In this document: one piece after another, positions 1-9,268 of the stretch | Layout: the number at the start of each line of letters is the position of its first letter | Position numbering within the stretch: the first letter of the stretch is position 1 | NCBI GenBank assembly: GCA_028693055.1 | Contig: JAQUWD010000006.1 | Span: forward strand, 1-64,000 | Direction: 5' to 3' | DNA length: 64,000 bases | Source of the DNA: Eubacteriales bacterium | GTDB taxonomy: Bacteria > Bacillota > Clostridia > Christensenellales > Aristaeellaceae | The notes under the pieces: generated by a model | Told to the model about the DNA's origin: nothing | What the model saw: the letters and a program-made list of their open reading frames with translations, nothing else | Database searches by the model: none | Program-made: the position numbers and the translations under genes

Positions 1-986
<986 letters not shown>

Positions 987-1044
987 TTGGTTATTCTCCT
1001 CCTTGTAATTGCGATGGTTTGTTTTAAAAGCAACTCGTGCTTAT

Positions 1045-3126
1045 TTAGTTGTCCTTGTTGCGTCCGGTAACCTTTTCGGCAATGCTCTTAGGCACTTCCT
1101 CATAGTGGTCGAACTGCATAGTAAAGAGTCCGCGGCCCTGCGTACGGCTGCGTAGATCAGTAGCATAGCCGAACATCTCGGACAGCGGCACGTAGGAGTG
1201 TACGGTCTGCTCACCCACACGGGCTTCCAAGCTTTCCACACGTCCGCGACGGCTGGAGATGTCGCCTACTACGTCGCCCAGATACTGGTCGGGAATAACA
1301 ACCTCGACCTTCATCATGGGCTCCAGCAGGCAGGGGCTCGCCTTGGCCAAGGCTTCCTTGAAAGCCATGGAACCAGCGATCTTAAAGGCCATTTCAGAGG
1401 AGTCGACGTCATGGTAGCTGCCGTCATAGACAGAAGCCTTGAAGTCTACTACCTCGAAGCCAGCCAGCATACCGTTTTGGGAAGCCTCGCGAATACCGGC
1501 GTCGATAGGCGCGATGAATTCCTTGGGAATTACGCCGCCCACGATTTTGGATTCGAAGGAGTATCCCACACCGGGCTCCACAGGTTCGATTTCGATCCAG
1601 CAGTGACCGAACTGGCCGTGACCGCCGGTCTGGCGGACATAGCGTCCTTCGCCCTTGGCAGCCCGACGAATGGTTTCGCGGTAGGCAACCTGAGGCTTAC
1701 CAACAGTGGCTTCCACCTTGAACTCACGCAGAAGACGATCCACGATGATTTCCAGGTGCAGCTCGCCCATGCCGGCGATAATGGTCTGACCGGTCTGCTG
1801 ATCGGTAAAGGTTTTGAAGGTAGGATCTTCCTCAGCCAGCTTCACCAGCGCCATCGTCATCTTGTCCTGACCAGCCTTGGTCTTGGGCTCGATGGCTACT
1901 TGGATAACCGGATCCGGGAATTCCATGCTTTCAAGAATAATTTCGTTCTTCTCATCGCACAGAGTATCGGCAGTGGTGGTATCCTTCAGACCCACAACGC
2001 CGCAGATATCGCCGGTGTAAACCGTGTCGATTTCCTCACGGTGATTGGCGTGCATCATCACCAAACGACCCACGCGCTCCCGCTTCTGCTTGGTGGAGTT
2101 GAACACGTAGCTGCCGCTGTCCAAGGTGCCGCTGTAAACACGGCAGAAGGCCAGGCGACCTACGAAGGGGTCGGTCATGATCTTGAAGGCCAGCGCGGAG
2201 AAGGGCTCGTCATCAGAGGGATGGCGGTCGATCTCCTTCTCGGGGTCGGAGGGATCCACGCCGCGAATGGCGGGAATATCCAACGGAGAAGGCATATAAG
2301 CCACGATTGCGTCCAGAAGAGGCTGTACGCCCTTATTGCGGTAGGAAGTACCGCAGAGCACAGGGTTCATGGAGCAGGAGATGGTCGCCTTCCGGATCGC
2401 CGCGTTGATTTCCTCTTCGGTAAGCTCCTCGCCCTCGAAGAATTTCTCTAAAAGAGCCTCGTCGCTTTCCGCCACGGCCTCGATCATCTTCTGATGATAC
2501 TCCTCAGCCAGCTCTTTCATATCAGCGGGGATTTCCTCATCACGAACGTCCTTGCCCTCATCGTCGTAGTAGACTTCCGCCTTCATACGAACGAGGTCGA
2601 TGATGCCCTTAAAGTCTGCTTCCTTGCCGATAGGCAGTTGGATCGGCACAGCGTTAGCGCCCAGACGATCCTTCATCATATTCACGACACGGAAGAAATC
2701 CGCGCCCATGATGTCCATTTTGTTGACGTAGGCCATACGGGGTACGTTGTACTTGTTAGCCTGACGCCATACGGTTTCACTCTGGGGTTCCACGCCGCCC
2801 TTGGCGCAAAACACGGACACAGAGCCGTCCAGCACCCGCAGACTACGCTCAACCTCAACGGTGAAGTCCACGTGGCCGGGGGTGTCGATGATGTTGATGC
2901 GGTGTCCCTTCCACTGACAGGTGGTCGCGGCAGAGGTAATGGTAATACCACGCTCCTGCTCCTGCGCCATCCAGTCCATGGTGGCCGCACCCTCGTGCAC
3001 CTCACCCAGGCGGTGCGTACGCCCTGTGTAGAACAGGATGCGCTCGGTAGTGGTGGTTTTACCGGCGTCGATGTGAGCCATGATGCCGATATTGCGCACC
3101 TTATCCAAAGGGTGACTTCTAGGCAT
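1045..3126 (-). CDS. fusA: Elongation factor G
   Basis: EF-G is the GTPase that drives translocation and, with RRF, ribosome recycling. The 693-residue protein has the usual length. The P-loop AHIDAGKT is at residues 17-24, followed by DTPGHVDF and NKMD, then domains II-V ending in a domain IV/V region typical of bacterial EF-G ([19 protein letters not shown]). An AAAGGAGA site precedes the ATG at 3126. It lies between rpsG and tuf in the conserved str order. Long antisense frames at 1198-2451 and 2494-3162 are shadows. Nothing odd seen in the protein. Confidence 0.98.
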   Translation of the reverse strand: MPRSHPLDKVRNIGIMAHIDAGKTTTTERILFYTGRTHRLGEVHEGAATMDWMAQEQERGITITSAATTCQWKGHRINIIDTPGHVDFTVEVERSLRVLDGSVSVFCAKGGVEPQSETVWRQANKYNVPRMAYVNKMDIMGADFFRVVNMMKDRLGANAVPIQLPIGKEADFKGIIDLVRMKAEVYYDDEGKDVRDEEIPADMKELAEEYHQKMIEAVAESDEALLEKFFEGEELTEEEINAAIRKATISCSMNPVLCGTSYRNKGVQPLLDAIVAYMPSPLDIPAIRGVDPSDPEKEIDRHPSDDEPFSALAFKIMTDPFVGRLAFCRVYSGTLDSGSYVFNSTKQKRERVGRLVMMHANHREEIDTVYTGDICGVVGLKDTTTADTLCDEKNEIILESMEFPDPVIQVAIEPKTKAGQDKMTMALVKLAEEDPTFKTFTDQQTGQTIIAGMGELHLEIIVDRLLREFKVEATVGKPQVAYRETIRRAAKGEGRYVRQTGGHGQFGHCWIEIEPVEPGVGYSFESKIVGGVIPKEFIAPIDAGIREASQNGMLAGFEVVDFKASVYDGSYHDVDSSEMAFKIAGSMAFKEALAKASPCLLEPMMKVEVVIPDQYLGDVVGDISSRRGRVESLEARVGEQTVHSYVPLSEMFGYATDLRSRTQGRGLFTMQFDHYEEVPKSIAEKVTGRNKDN

Positions 3127-3180
3127 ATAAGAGGGTCTCCTTTCAAATCCACAGATACGTGAGAGATTGATTTTCGCCGA

Positions 3181-3651
3181 TTACCAGCGGTAATGGGCGA
3201 AAGCTTTGTTGGCCTCGGCCATACGGTGCATTTCTTCCTTGCGCTTCACAGCCGCGCCAGTGTTGTTGGCAGCGTCCATGATTTCGCCGGCAAGACGATC
3301 CGCCATGGTCTTTTCACCGCGCTTGCGGCTAAATTCGACCAACCAGCGCAGACCAAGGGTCTGGCGGCGTTCGGGACGGATTTCGATAGGCACCTGATAG
3401 GTGGCACCGCCAACGCGGCGAGCTTTTACTTCCAATTGAGGGGCTACATTGGCCAGAGCCGCAGTGAACACCTCGTCCGCGTTCTTACCGGTCTTTTCAG
3501 CAACGGTGTCGAAAGCGGAGTAAGCGATACGCTGTGCGGTACCGCGTTTGCCATCCAGCATGATCTGATTGATAAGCTTGGTTACTACCGTGGTTCCGTG
3601 TACGGGATCGGGCAGAACCTCGCGCTTGGGAATAAATCCGCGACGGGGCAT
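3181..3651 (-). CDS. rpsG: 30S ribosomal protein S7
   Basis: S7 starts assembly of the 30S head by binding the 3' domain of 16S rRNA. The start chosen is the ATG at 3651 ([11 protein letters not shown]), giving 156 residues, the usual length. The frame is open 17 codons further upstream, but AAGGAGGAAAT sits just before 3651 and homologues begin here. Conserved S7 stretches are visible ([47 protein letters not shown]). It is separated from rpsL by an unusually long 281-base gap and is followed by fusA after 54 bases. Confidence 0.97.
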   Translation of the reverse strand: MPRRGFIPKREVLPDPVHGTTVVTKLINQIMLDGKRGTAQRIAYSAFDTVAEKTGKNADEVFTAALANVAPQLEVKARRVGGATYQVPIEIRPERRQTLGLRWLVEFSRKRGEKTMADRLAGEIMDAANNTGAAVKRKEEMHRMAEANKAFAHYRW

Positions 3652-3932
3652 TTGATTTCCTCCTTCGTTGCGGCGATTCATCGCCGCCTGTGCAATGCAC
3701 AACGTAAGATTTGGGTCCCGATTGCGTTAACGCGCTTCTCTATTGTACAGGCTCTCGACGGCTGTCAGCATCAGCCGCTCCCTGCGGGCAAAAGCTACTC
3801 ATTCCGGCTTACCCCTACCTGATGGGAAAGTCACGCGGTGCGCCCGGACAAAGCTGCGTTTGGTTGAAGCGCCGCTTGTAAGGCTCCTGCGCCCACTCCA
3901 GAGCGAGCTGCATACAAATGCGCGTTATCGAC
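3652..3932 (-). promoter_or_regulatory. Long rpsL-rpsG intercistronic region with stacked hairpins
   Basis: This 281-base gap in the str operon has no convincing reading frame. It contains perfect hairpins at 3670-3687 (GCGGCGAT arm, directly before the rpsG ribosome binding site), at about 3689-3702 (GTGCA arms) and at 3759-3777 (CGGCTG arm). On the minus strand a TACAAT box (3742-3747) could be the -10 of an internal promoter, but no well-spaced -35 is present. In E. coli the S12-S7 gap is where S7 binds its own mRNA to repress translation, so a similar role is plausible here. The function is inferred. Confidence 0.45.
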
Positions 3933-4307
3933 TTACTTCTTGGGCCGCTTGGCGCCGTACAGAGAACGCGCCTGCATCCGCTTAGCCACGCCTGCCGTAT
4001 CCAGAGCACCGCGAACGATGTGGTAACGGACGCCGGGAAGGTCGCGAACACGACCGCCGCGGATCAGCACCACGCTGTGCTCCTGCAGGTTATGACCAAT
4101 GCCCGGAATGTAGCACGTACCTTCAATCTGATTGGTCAGACGGATACGGGCGATCTTACGCAGGGCGGAGTTAGGCTTCTTAGGGGTCGTGGTCTTCACG
4201 CTGAGGCACACGCCGCGCTTCTGCGGGCATCCCTGCAGGATAGGAGCCGTGGACCTGTTTTCCACCTTTTGCCGTCCCTTACGAATCAACTGATTGATCG
4301 TGGGCAT
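3933..4307 (-). CDS. rpsL: 30S ribosomal protein S12 with Arg at position 88
   Basis: S12 sits in the decoding centre and influences accuracy. The 124-residue sequence has the conserved [21 protein letters not shown] and [17 protein letters not shown] blocks and aligns without gaps to E. coli S12, so numbering carries over. Lys43 is present. Position 88, which is Lys in E. coli and most bacteria, is Arg here (codon CGC on the minus strand, 4044-4046). Asp89, the RimO methylthiolation site, is kept. Changes of Lys88 to Arg are known streptomycin-resistance mutations in other bacteria. A GGAGG site is visible just upstream of the ATG. Confidence 0.98.
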   Translation of the reverse strand: MPTINQLIRKGRQKVENRSTAPILQGCPQKRGVCLSVKTTTPKKPNSALRKIARIRLTNQIEGTCYIPGIGHNLQEHSVVLIRGGRVRDLPGVRYHIVRGALDTAGVAKRMQARSLYGAKRPKK

Positions 4308-4383
4308 GGAAACACCTCCGAATTGATATCCTATAAAATCGCCGCAACCCTCGGCGTCTTATAGTCTTGAGTAGGTACCGCGC

Positions 4384-4629
4384 TTATTTGAGCGCGGCTG
4401 CGGCAGCGGTTTTCACGCTGACCGCGCAGAGCTTACCAAGCTCCTGCATGCTGTCCACCACCGTAACGGGAACCTGCTTTTCCTCACACAGCGCTTGCAC
4501 CCTGTGGTAGATAAAGCCATCCGCATCCTTTCCCAAAAAGACGCGAGCCGCCTTGCCATCGTTTACGGCACGCAACACCTGTTTGGTTCCGACGACGCGC
4601 TGAAGTGCGTTCTGAAGCTGCTGCTCCAT
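4384..4629 (-). CDS. ybxF: Ribosomal protein L7Ae-like (YbxF type) RNA-binding protein
   Basis: This is a small member (81 residues) of the L7Ae/L30e/S12e/Gadd45 family. In Bacillota the gene normally lies between rpoC and rpsL and its product binds kink-turn RNA. Family features are the early VVGTKQVLRAVNDGKAARVFLGKDAD segment and a VPVTVVDSMQELGKLC segment, followed by a short Ala-rich tail. Here it is the first gene of the str operon: a good promoter lies 120 bases upstream and rpoC is not adjacent. The rpsL start follows after 76 bases. Confidence 0.9.
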   Translation of the reverse strand: MEQQLQNALQRVVGTKQVLRAVNDGKAARVFLGKDADGFIYHRVQALCEEKQVPVTVVDSMQELGKLCAVSVKTAAAAALK

Positions 4630-4749
4630 GGGGCGGCCTCCTCTCTACGGGTAGGAAATGGTGGGCTGTGTTCCTTATGCTGCATGATTTTCATGCCTTT
4701 ATCGCACAAAAAGGGCACACAAAAAACACAGTTTGCGGACAACCATAAC

Positions 4750-4778
4750 ATAATAGCATGTTGGCAAGACCCTGTCAA
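4750..4778 (-). promoter_or_regulatory. Sigma-A promoter of the str operon
   Basis: On the minus strand TTGACA (4773-4778), a 17-base spacer and TATTAT (4750-4755) form a near-consensus promoter about 120 bases upstream of the L7Ae-like gene. It is the only obvious promoter for the L7Ae-like/rpsL/rpsG/fusA/tuf operon and supports the view that this operon starts here instead of continuing from rpoBC. Confidence 0.85.
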
Positions 4779-4877
4779 ACATTTTTTCAACAAAAAGCAT
4801 TCTTTATTGATGGTTACGTCCGGATGAACATTCCTAGTATTTTATATATCTTCAGCAAAATTGATTAAAATTCGTTG

Positions 4878-4907
4878 TTTACAAGTGGTCAACGTTTGTG
4901 CTATAAT
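4878..4907 (+). promoter_or_regulatory. Promoter of the alpha operon (rpsM-rplQ)
   Basis: TTTACA (4878-4883) and an exact TATAAT (4902-4907) with an 18-base spacer; the bases TGTGC before TATAAT give an extended -10 character. Transcription would begin near 4914, leaving a leader of about 205 bases before rpsM. It is about 100 bases from the divergent str promoter. Confidence 0.8.
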
Positions 4908-4910
4908 TCA

Positions 4911-5118
4911 AAAGTTGGAGTATGCTCGGAGCCATGGGCGGCTGCATGGACGGTTTCCGTCTGTGACCATGGGCCGGACAAGCACCCATCATCACTGTCA
5001 AAGCGCGGCTTTATGCTGCGCGGGGTCTTGGGCCTTGCTTCGCCCCACTCTACGCGGACATGGCCAACTTCAAGAGACCCTCGGCTCAAGAGAGCACATA
5101 CTATGGAGGTGTAACCTA
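4911..5118 (+). ncRNA. Structured 5' leader of the rpsM operon, candidate r-protein regulatory RNA
   Basis: About 205 bases separate the predicted transcription start from rpsM, with no recognised gene in them. The RNA would form several strong hairpins: GACGG-TTT-CCGTC near 4959-4971, GCGCGGC/GCTGCGC around a TTTAT loop near 5003-5021 (one G-U pair), and a possible long-range pair between GCCATG (about 4931) and CATGGC (about 5060). r-protein operons of Bacillota are often controlled by such leaders. I do not recognise this one as a named family, so the regulatory role is inference. Confidence 0.4.
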
Positions 5119-5496
5119 ATGGCACGTATTGCGGGCGTTGACCTGCCCAGAGAAAAGCGTGTGGAGTTCGGGCTTACGTACATCTTCGGCATCGGCGTGG
5201 CTTCCTCCCGGGAAATCCTCGCCGCCACCGAAATCAGCCCTGATACCCGCGTAAAGGACCTTACCGAACAGGAAGTCAGCAAGCTTCGTGATTACATCGA
5301 GCACCATGTAAAGGTGGAAGGTGATCTCCGTCGCGAGGTTTCCCTGAACATCAAACGTTTGGTGGAAATCGGCTGCTACCGCGGTGTTCGTCACCGCCGT
5401 AACCTGCCCGTTCGCGGACAGAACACCAAGAACAACGCGCGTACCCGCAAGGGTCCCAAGCGCACCATCGCGGGCAAGAAGAAGGCAACCAAGTAA
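5119..5496 (+). CDS. rpsM: 30S ribosomal protein S13
   Basis: S13 is a 30S head protein that contacts the P-site tRNA and forms a bridge to the 50S subunit. The start chosen is the ATG at 5119 ([20 protein letters not shown]), eight bases after GGAGGTG; the longer open frame reaching back to 4861 runs through the leader RNA. The 125-residue product has the helix-two-turn-helix region with YIFGIG and the basic tail [17 protein letters not shown] ending in KKKATK. It is the first gene of this alpha operon; infA and rpmJ, usual upstream partners, are absent. Confidence 0.97.
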   Translation: MARIAGVDLPREKRVEFGLTYIFGIGVASSREILAATEISPDTRVKDLTEQEVSKLRDYIEHHVKVEGDLRREVSLNIKRLVEIGCYRGVRHRRNLPVRGQNTKNNARTRKGPKRTIAGKKKATK

Positions 5497-5549
5497 GCTT
5501 TCCCGCTCCACTAACAACATTGCTTATGTAGCATGGAGGGATGAACAAA

Positions 5550-5951
5550 ATGGCACCCAAGCAAAAGTTAAAGAAGGTTACGCGCAAGCGTCGTGAGAAA
5601 AAGCTTGTCGAACGTGGCGCGGCGCATATCCGTTCTTCCTTTAACAACACCATCGTCACGTTGACCGATACCAACGGCAACGCCCTTTCTTGGGCCAGCG
5701 CGGGCGGTCTAGGCTTCCGTGGCAGCAAAAAATCCACGCCTTTCGCCGCTCAGATGGCCGCCGAAACCGCTGCCAAGGCCGCTATGGAATTTGGCCTTAA
5801 GACGGTTGAGGTTTATGTAAAGGGCCCCGGCTCCGGCCGTGAAGCCGCGATCCGTAGCCTGCAGGCCGCGGGCTTGGAAGTGAACATGATTAAAGACGTT
5901 ACACCCATCCCGCACAACGGTTGCCGTCCGCCCAAGCGTAGAAGAGTGTAA
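5550..5951 (+). CDS. rpsK: 30S ribosomal protein S11
   Basis: S11 lines the platform near the E-site and the 16S rRNA 690 loop. An ATG at 5541 abuts the GGAGGG site with almost no spacing, so the ATG at 5550 (MAPKQKLKK), nine bases from the site, is preferred. This gives 133 residues. Conserved blocks [45 protein letters not shown] and [13 protein letters not shown] are all present. It lies 53 bases after rpsM and 23 before rpsD. Confidence 0.97.
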   Translation: MAPKQKLKKVTRKRREKKLVERGAAHIRSSFNNTIVTLTDTNGNALSWASAGGLGFRGSKKSTPFAAQMAAETAAKAAMEFGLKTVEVYVKGPGSGREAAIRSLQAAGLEVNMIKDVTPIPHNGCRPPKRRRV

Positions 5952-5974
5952 GAAATCGAGGAGGTACAAGCAAA

Positions 5975-6601
5975 ATGGCAAGATATACAGATTCCGTATG
6001 CCGTATGTGCCGCCGCGAGGGCACCAAGCTCTTCCTGAAGGGTGAAAAGTGCTTCTCGTCCAAGTGCGCGCAGCAAACCCGTCCGACCCCTCCGGGTCAG
6101 CACGGTCAAGCTCGGCAGCGTAAGGCGAGCGAGTATGGCCTGCAGCTTCGCGAGAAGCAAAAGGCGCGCCGCGCCTATGGCCTGATGGAAGGCCAATTCA
6201 AGCGCACCTTCGACCGGGCGACCGGTATGAAGGGCATCACTGGCGACAATCTGCTCCAATTGTTGGAGCTGCGCCTTGATAACGTTGTGTACCGCAGCGG
6301 TCTGGCTTCCAGCCGTGCACAGGCTCGTCAATTCGTTTGCCACGGCCTGATGACCGTTAACGGCCAAAAGGTAGACATTCCTTCCTTCTCCTGCAAGGTT
6401 GGCGACGTGATTAGCGTTCGCTCTACCCGCAAGGATATGGAGCATTTCAAGGTTGTCAAGGAAGGCATCAGCCGCGTAGTTCCCAAGTGGATCACCACCG
6501 ACGCCGCCAACCTGACCGCTACCGTAAGCCTGCTGCCCGCTCGGGACGATGTGGATCTGAGCCTGCAGGAAAACATGATCGTCGAGTTCTACTCTCGTTA
6601 G
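5975..6601 (+). CDS. rpsD: 30S ribosomal protein S4, zinc-binding form
   Basis: S4 is a primary 16S rRNA binder that nucleates the 30S body and is often an autoregulator of its operon. The 208-residue protein has an N-terminal zinc motif C9-x2-C12-x13-C26-x4-C31 (the C+ form) and an S4 RNA-binding domain around residues 95-160 (LELRLDNVVYRSGLA, ARQFVCHGLMTVNG). An AGGAGG site precedes the ATG. In many Bacillota rpsD is a separate gene; here it is inside the alpha operon in the E. coli-like order. Confidence 0.97.
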   Translation: MARYTDSVCRMCRREGTKLFLKGEKCFSSKCAQQTRPTPPGQHGQARQRKASEYGLQLREKQKARRAYGLMEGQFKRTFDRATGMKGITGDNLLQLLELRLDNVVYRSGLASSRAQARQFVCHGLMTVNGQKVDIPSFSCKVGDVISVRSTRKDMEHFKVVKEGISRVVPKWITTDAANLTATVSLLPARDDVDLSLQENMIVEFYSR

Positions 6602-6653
6602 GATGAGGCGTTACTCCCTCAACCCATTGGCTTAAAACAGGAGGGTAAGACGA

Positions 6654-7598
6654 ATGATCGAAATCGAAAAAGCGCGCATCGACTGTGCGGAGCTGAGCCA
6701 AGACGGCACCTATGGCAAGTTCATTATCGAGCCGTTGGAACGCGGCTTTGGCAACACGCTGGGCAATGCATTGCGCCGCGTGCTGTTAAGCTCGCTGCCT
6801 GGCGTGGCGGTTACCACCATCAAGATCGAAGGTATTCAGCATGAGTTCTCCACCGTGCCCGGCGTAACCGAGGACGTAAGCGAGATCATTTTGAACCTGA
6901 AATCCCTATCCGCCAAGCTGTTTTCCGATCAGATGAAGACCGTCACGCTGGATGTGAAGGGCCCCTGCGAAGTGAGAGCCAAGGACGTGGTGGTGGATGA
7001 TGAGCTGGAGTTTGTTGACCCCGACGCTCACATCGCCACCTTGAACGAGGACGCTCACTTGCAGATGACACTGACGCTGGATACGGGCCGCGGCTATGTG
7101 GGAGCTGATAAAAACAAGTATCCCAACATGCCGATCGGGGTCATCCCCATCGACTCTATCTTTACGCCCATCCGCAAGGTCAATTACACTGTCACGGATA
7201 CCCGCGTAGGGCAAATCACAGACTATGATAAGCTCTGCCTGGAGGTATGGACGGACGGTAGCGTGCAGCCGGACGAGGCCATCAGTCTCGCCGCGAAAAT
7301 CCTGACCGAGCACCTGAGCCTTTTTGTCAGCTTGACCGAGCAGGTAACAACCATTGCCTTCACCGATCAAGAGGACGACAAGAAGGAAAAGGTGCTGGAA
7401 ATGACCATTGAGGAGCTAGATTTGAGCGTCCGCGCTTACAACTGCTTAAAGCGTGCGGGCATCAATACCATCTCCGAGCTGGTACAGCGCAATCAGGAAG
7501 ATATGATGAAGGTTCGCAACCTTGGCCGTAAGAGTCTGGAAGAGGTCGAGCAGAAGCTTGAAGCTCTTAACCTGTCCTTGCGTCCCAGCGACGAATAA
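6654..7598 (+). CDS. rpoA: RNA polymerase alpha subunit
   Basis: The alpha subunit dimerises to start RNA polymerase assembly, and its C-terminal domain contacts UP elements and activators. The 314-residue protein has the N-terminal domain ([22 protein letters not shown], about residues 28-50) and a full C-terminal domain ([19 protein letters not shown] and [16 protein letters not shown], about residues 245-305). The ribosome binding site is AGGAGGG before 6654. It lies between rpsD and rplQ, as is standard. Confidence 0.98.
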   Translation: MIEIEKARIDCAELSQDGTYGKFIIEPLERGFGNTLGNALRRVLLSSLPGVAVTTIKIEGIQHEFSTVPGVTEDVSEIILNLKSLSAKLFSDQMKTVTLDVKGPCEVRAKDVVVDDELEFVDPDAHIATLNEDAHLQMTLTLDTGRGYVGADKNKYPNMPIGVIPIDSIFTPIRKVNYTVTDTRVGQITDYDKLCLEVWTDGSVQPDEAISLAAKILTEHLSLFVSLTEQVTTIAFTDQEDDKKEKVLEMTIEELDLSVRAYNCLKRAGINTISELVQRNQEDMMKVRNLGRKSLEEVEQKLEALNLSLRPSDE

Positions 7599-7630
7599 CG
7601 CTTGAAACTTTCAGCAGGAGGATATAGACC

Positions 7631-8140
7631 ATGGCACAACGCAAATTGGGTCGTACCGCCGACCAACGCAAGGCGTTGCTTCGCAATCAGGTCACTAATC
7701 TGATCTGGTATGGCCGCATTGAGACCACCGAGGCCAAGGCCAAGGAAGTCCGCCGCGCCGCGGAGCGGTTGATCACGTTGGCGATCAACGAATACGATAA
7801 CACCATCGCCACCACGAAGGAAACCCATAATGATAAAGGTCAGCTCATGACCATCGAGACGGTAAACGACGCGCCCAGCAAACTGCACGCTCGCCGTATC
7901 ATGATGAGCTATCTATACCAGATTCCCGATACCAAGCGCAAGGACGAGGATAAAGAAGACTGGAAGGAGCGCACCAAGGACGTTAAATATCCTGTGGTGG
8001 AGAAGCTCTTCCGGGAATACGGCCCCAAGTTCAAGAAGCGCAACGAGGAAAAGAAATGCGCCGGTGGCTACACCCGCATTTATAAGCTCGGACCCCGTCG
8101 TGGCGACGCGGCGGAAATGTGCCTGATTGAGATCATCTGA
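7631..8140 (+). CDS. rplQ: 50S ribosomal protein L17 with an internal extension
   Basis: L17 binds 23S rRNA near the peptide exit side. The N-terminus (QRKLGRTADQRKALLRNQVTNLI) and C-terminus (GGYTRIYKLGPRRGDAAEMCLIEI) are typical. At 169 residues it is longer than the usual 112-130; the extra length lies in the middle, about residues 57-120, in a charged segment with DTKRKDEDKEDWKERTKD. Longer L17 forms exist in some Clostridia, so this is probably natural and not an assembly fault. It is the last gene of the operon and is followed by a strong hairpin. Confidence 0.95.
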   Translation: MAQRKLGRTADQRKALLRNQVTNLIWYGRIETTEAKAKEVRRAAERLITLAINEYDNTIATTKETHNDKGQLMTIETVNDAPSKLHARRIMMSYLYQIPDTKRKDEDKEDWKERTKDVKYPVVEKLFREYGPKFKKRNEEKKCAGGYTRIYKLGPRRGDAAEMCLIEII

Positions 8141-8158
8141 TCGAAGAGGTGCTATAAC

Positions 8159-8190
8159 GAAAACAGCGTATGGAAACATACGCTGTTTTC
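8159..8190 (+). terminator. Terminator after rplQ
   Basis: A perfect 14-base-pair stem (GAAAACAGCGTATG and its complement) closes on a GAAA tetraloop, beginning 18 bases after the rplQ stop. The run of four T lies inside the 3' arm and is followed by a weak T-rich tract, so termination is likely but not textbook. Confidence 0.75.
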
Positions 8191-8235
8191 TATTGAACAA
8201 ATAACTTCCAGATACGATGATCTATGCCCCATCGC

Positions 8236-8298
8236 AATCAAAAAGGCTTGTAATGGCTGGACTTCCTTTGCGATATCCAACCCTATTACAAGCCTTTA
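8236..8298 (-). terminator. Terminator after the popT-like gene
   Basis: Inverted repeats AAAGGCTTGTAAT (8242-8254) and its complement (8285-8297) flank a 30-base loop. Read on the minus strand the stem is followed by TTTTTGATTG, so it should end transcription of the DUF368 gene that stops at 8312. Confidence 0.65.
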
Positions 8299-8311
8299 TA
8301 TTGATTATTCG

Positions 8312-9190
8312 TTATGCTTTGGGCGCAATTGTTTCCTTGCTGCCCTTCGCCAACATCATGGCAGCCGCAAAGCCAGCCGCGAAGGTAACCAGACCGATCA
8401 AAATTTGCGTCCAATCCACGTTAGCCATATTGGTCCGCAAGAGAATCGCAATCGGAGAGGCGATCACCAGTCCTAGAACGCCACAGTAGGTTTGCGTGGG
8501 GAAACGCTTTAGTAGCCACTCGATGAGCTTAGCCACCCAGAAGATTCCCAACAGTACGCCGATTCCAAAAGGCAGTAAGGTGAAGAAGGGATTTGCCATT
8601 GCGGCAAAATCGCCAGCCAATAGAGCCGTTTTTAACGCGTCTACTGCGTTAAGCACCGGCGTGTAATACCCCAATAGCATCAGCATCATGCTTCCGGATA
8701 CGCCGGGTATGATCATCGTGGCTGCCGCAATTGCGCCCATGACCACAAGAATGATGATTTGTCCCACGTCCAGCGTCAGGCTTTCGGGATTGGAAACATC
8801 ACCGGTCAAGGCCATCCAAATGACCCCCGCAAAGAATACGGCAAAAATGATGATGGATACAACGCCGAGCTTCTTTCGGTTCACCTTATGCAGCAGGGGA
8901 CTCAATCCGCCTAAAATCAAGCCGATAAAGGCGGTAGAGGTAGGCAGCGGATAATTGGCAAATAAGAATTTCAACAGACTTGCCAGCGCCACAATACCTA
9001 CAACCATTCCAATGGCATAAGGGAGCAGCGTTAAAATACTCTTTTTAAATTCGCTGAATAAATGAGTAATGCAATGGATTAAAATATCGTAAATACCCAT
9101 GCTAACCATCATGGTGCCGCCAGACACGCCGGGAATAATGTTGGCCACACCGATGACCACACCTCGAAGAATTTGATTGATAAACTGCAT
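8312..9190 (-). CDS. popT: DUF368 membrane protein, PopT-type polyprenyl-phosphate transporter
   Basis: DUF368 proteins have been identified as PopT, one of two families (with DedA/UptA) that return undecaprenyl phosphate to the cytoplasmic face for reuse in cell wall synthesis. The protein has about 8-10 hydrophobic segments and two copies of the family motif, IIPGVSGGT near the N-terminus and IIPGVSGS in the second half, suggesting an inverted-repeat fold. The ATG at 9199 is one base from the AAAGGA site, so 9190 (MQFINQILRG) is preferred, giving 292 residues. It is a single gene with its own promoter and terminator. Family assignment is strong; substrate follows family knowledge. Confidence 0.88.
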   Translation of the reverse strand: MQFINQILRGVVIGVANIIPGVSGGTMMVSMGIYDILIHCITHLFSEFKKSILTLLPYAIGMVVGIVALASLLKFLFANYPLPTSTAFIGLILGGLSPLLHKVNRKKLGVVSIIIFAVFFAGVIWMALTGDVSNPESLTLDVGQIIILVVMGAIAAATMIIPGVSGSMMLMLLGYYTPVLNAVDALKTALLAGDFAAMANPFFTLLPFGIGVLLGIFWVAKLIEWLLKRFPTQTYCGVLGLVIASPIAILLRTNMANVDWTQILIGLVTFAAGFAAAMMLAKGSKETIAPKA

Positions 9191-9223
9191 TGTATCCATT
9201 TCCTTTCGGAATTTAATCGTCTG

Positions 9224-9252
9224 AGTTTACCATTTCCAGCAGTATAAGTCAA
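9224..9252 (-). promoter_or_regulatory. Promoter of the popT-like gene
   Basis: Minus strand TTGACT (9247-9252), a 17-base spacer and TAAACT (9224-9229), about 34 bases upstream of the start. Near-consensus sigma-A form. Confidence 0.7.
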
Positions 9253-9268
9253 TCCGCCTATTGCGTGT

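Noticed and set aside
5003-5021. tRNA-like or small RNA gene in the rpsM leader
   Set aside because: The hairpins do not form a cloverleaf and no CCA end or T-arm motif was found.
4861-5118. Extended N-terminus of S13 starting at 4861
   Set aside because: The extension overlaps the promoter and hairpin-rich leader, has odd composition, and a strong ribosome binding site sits just before the ATG at 5119.
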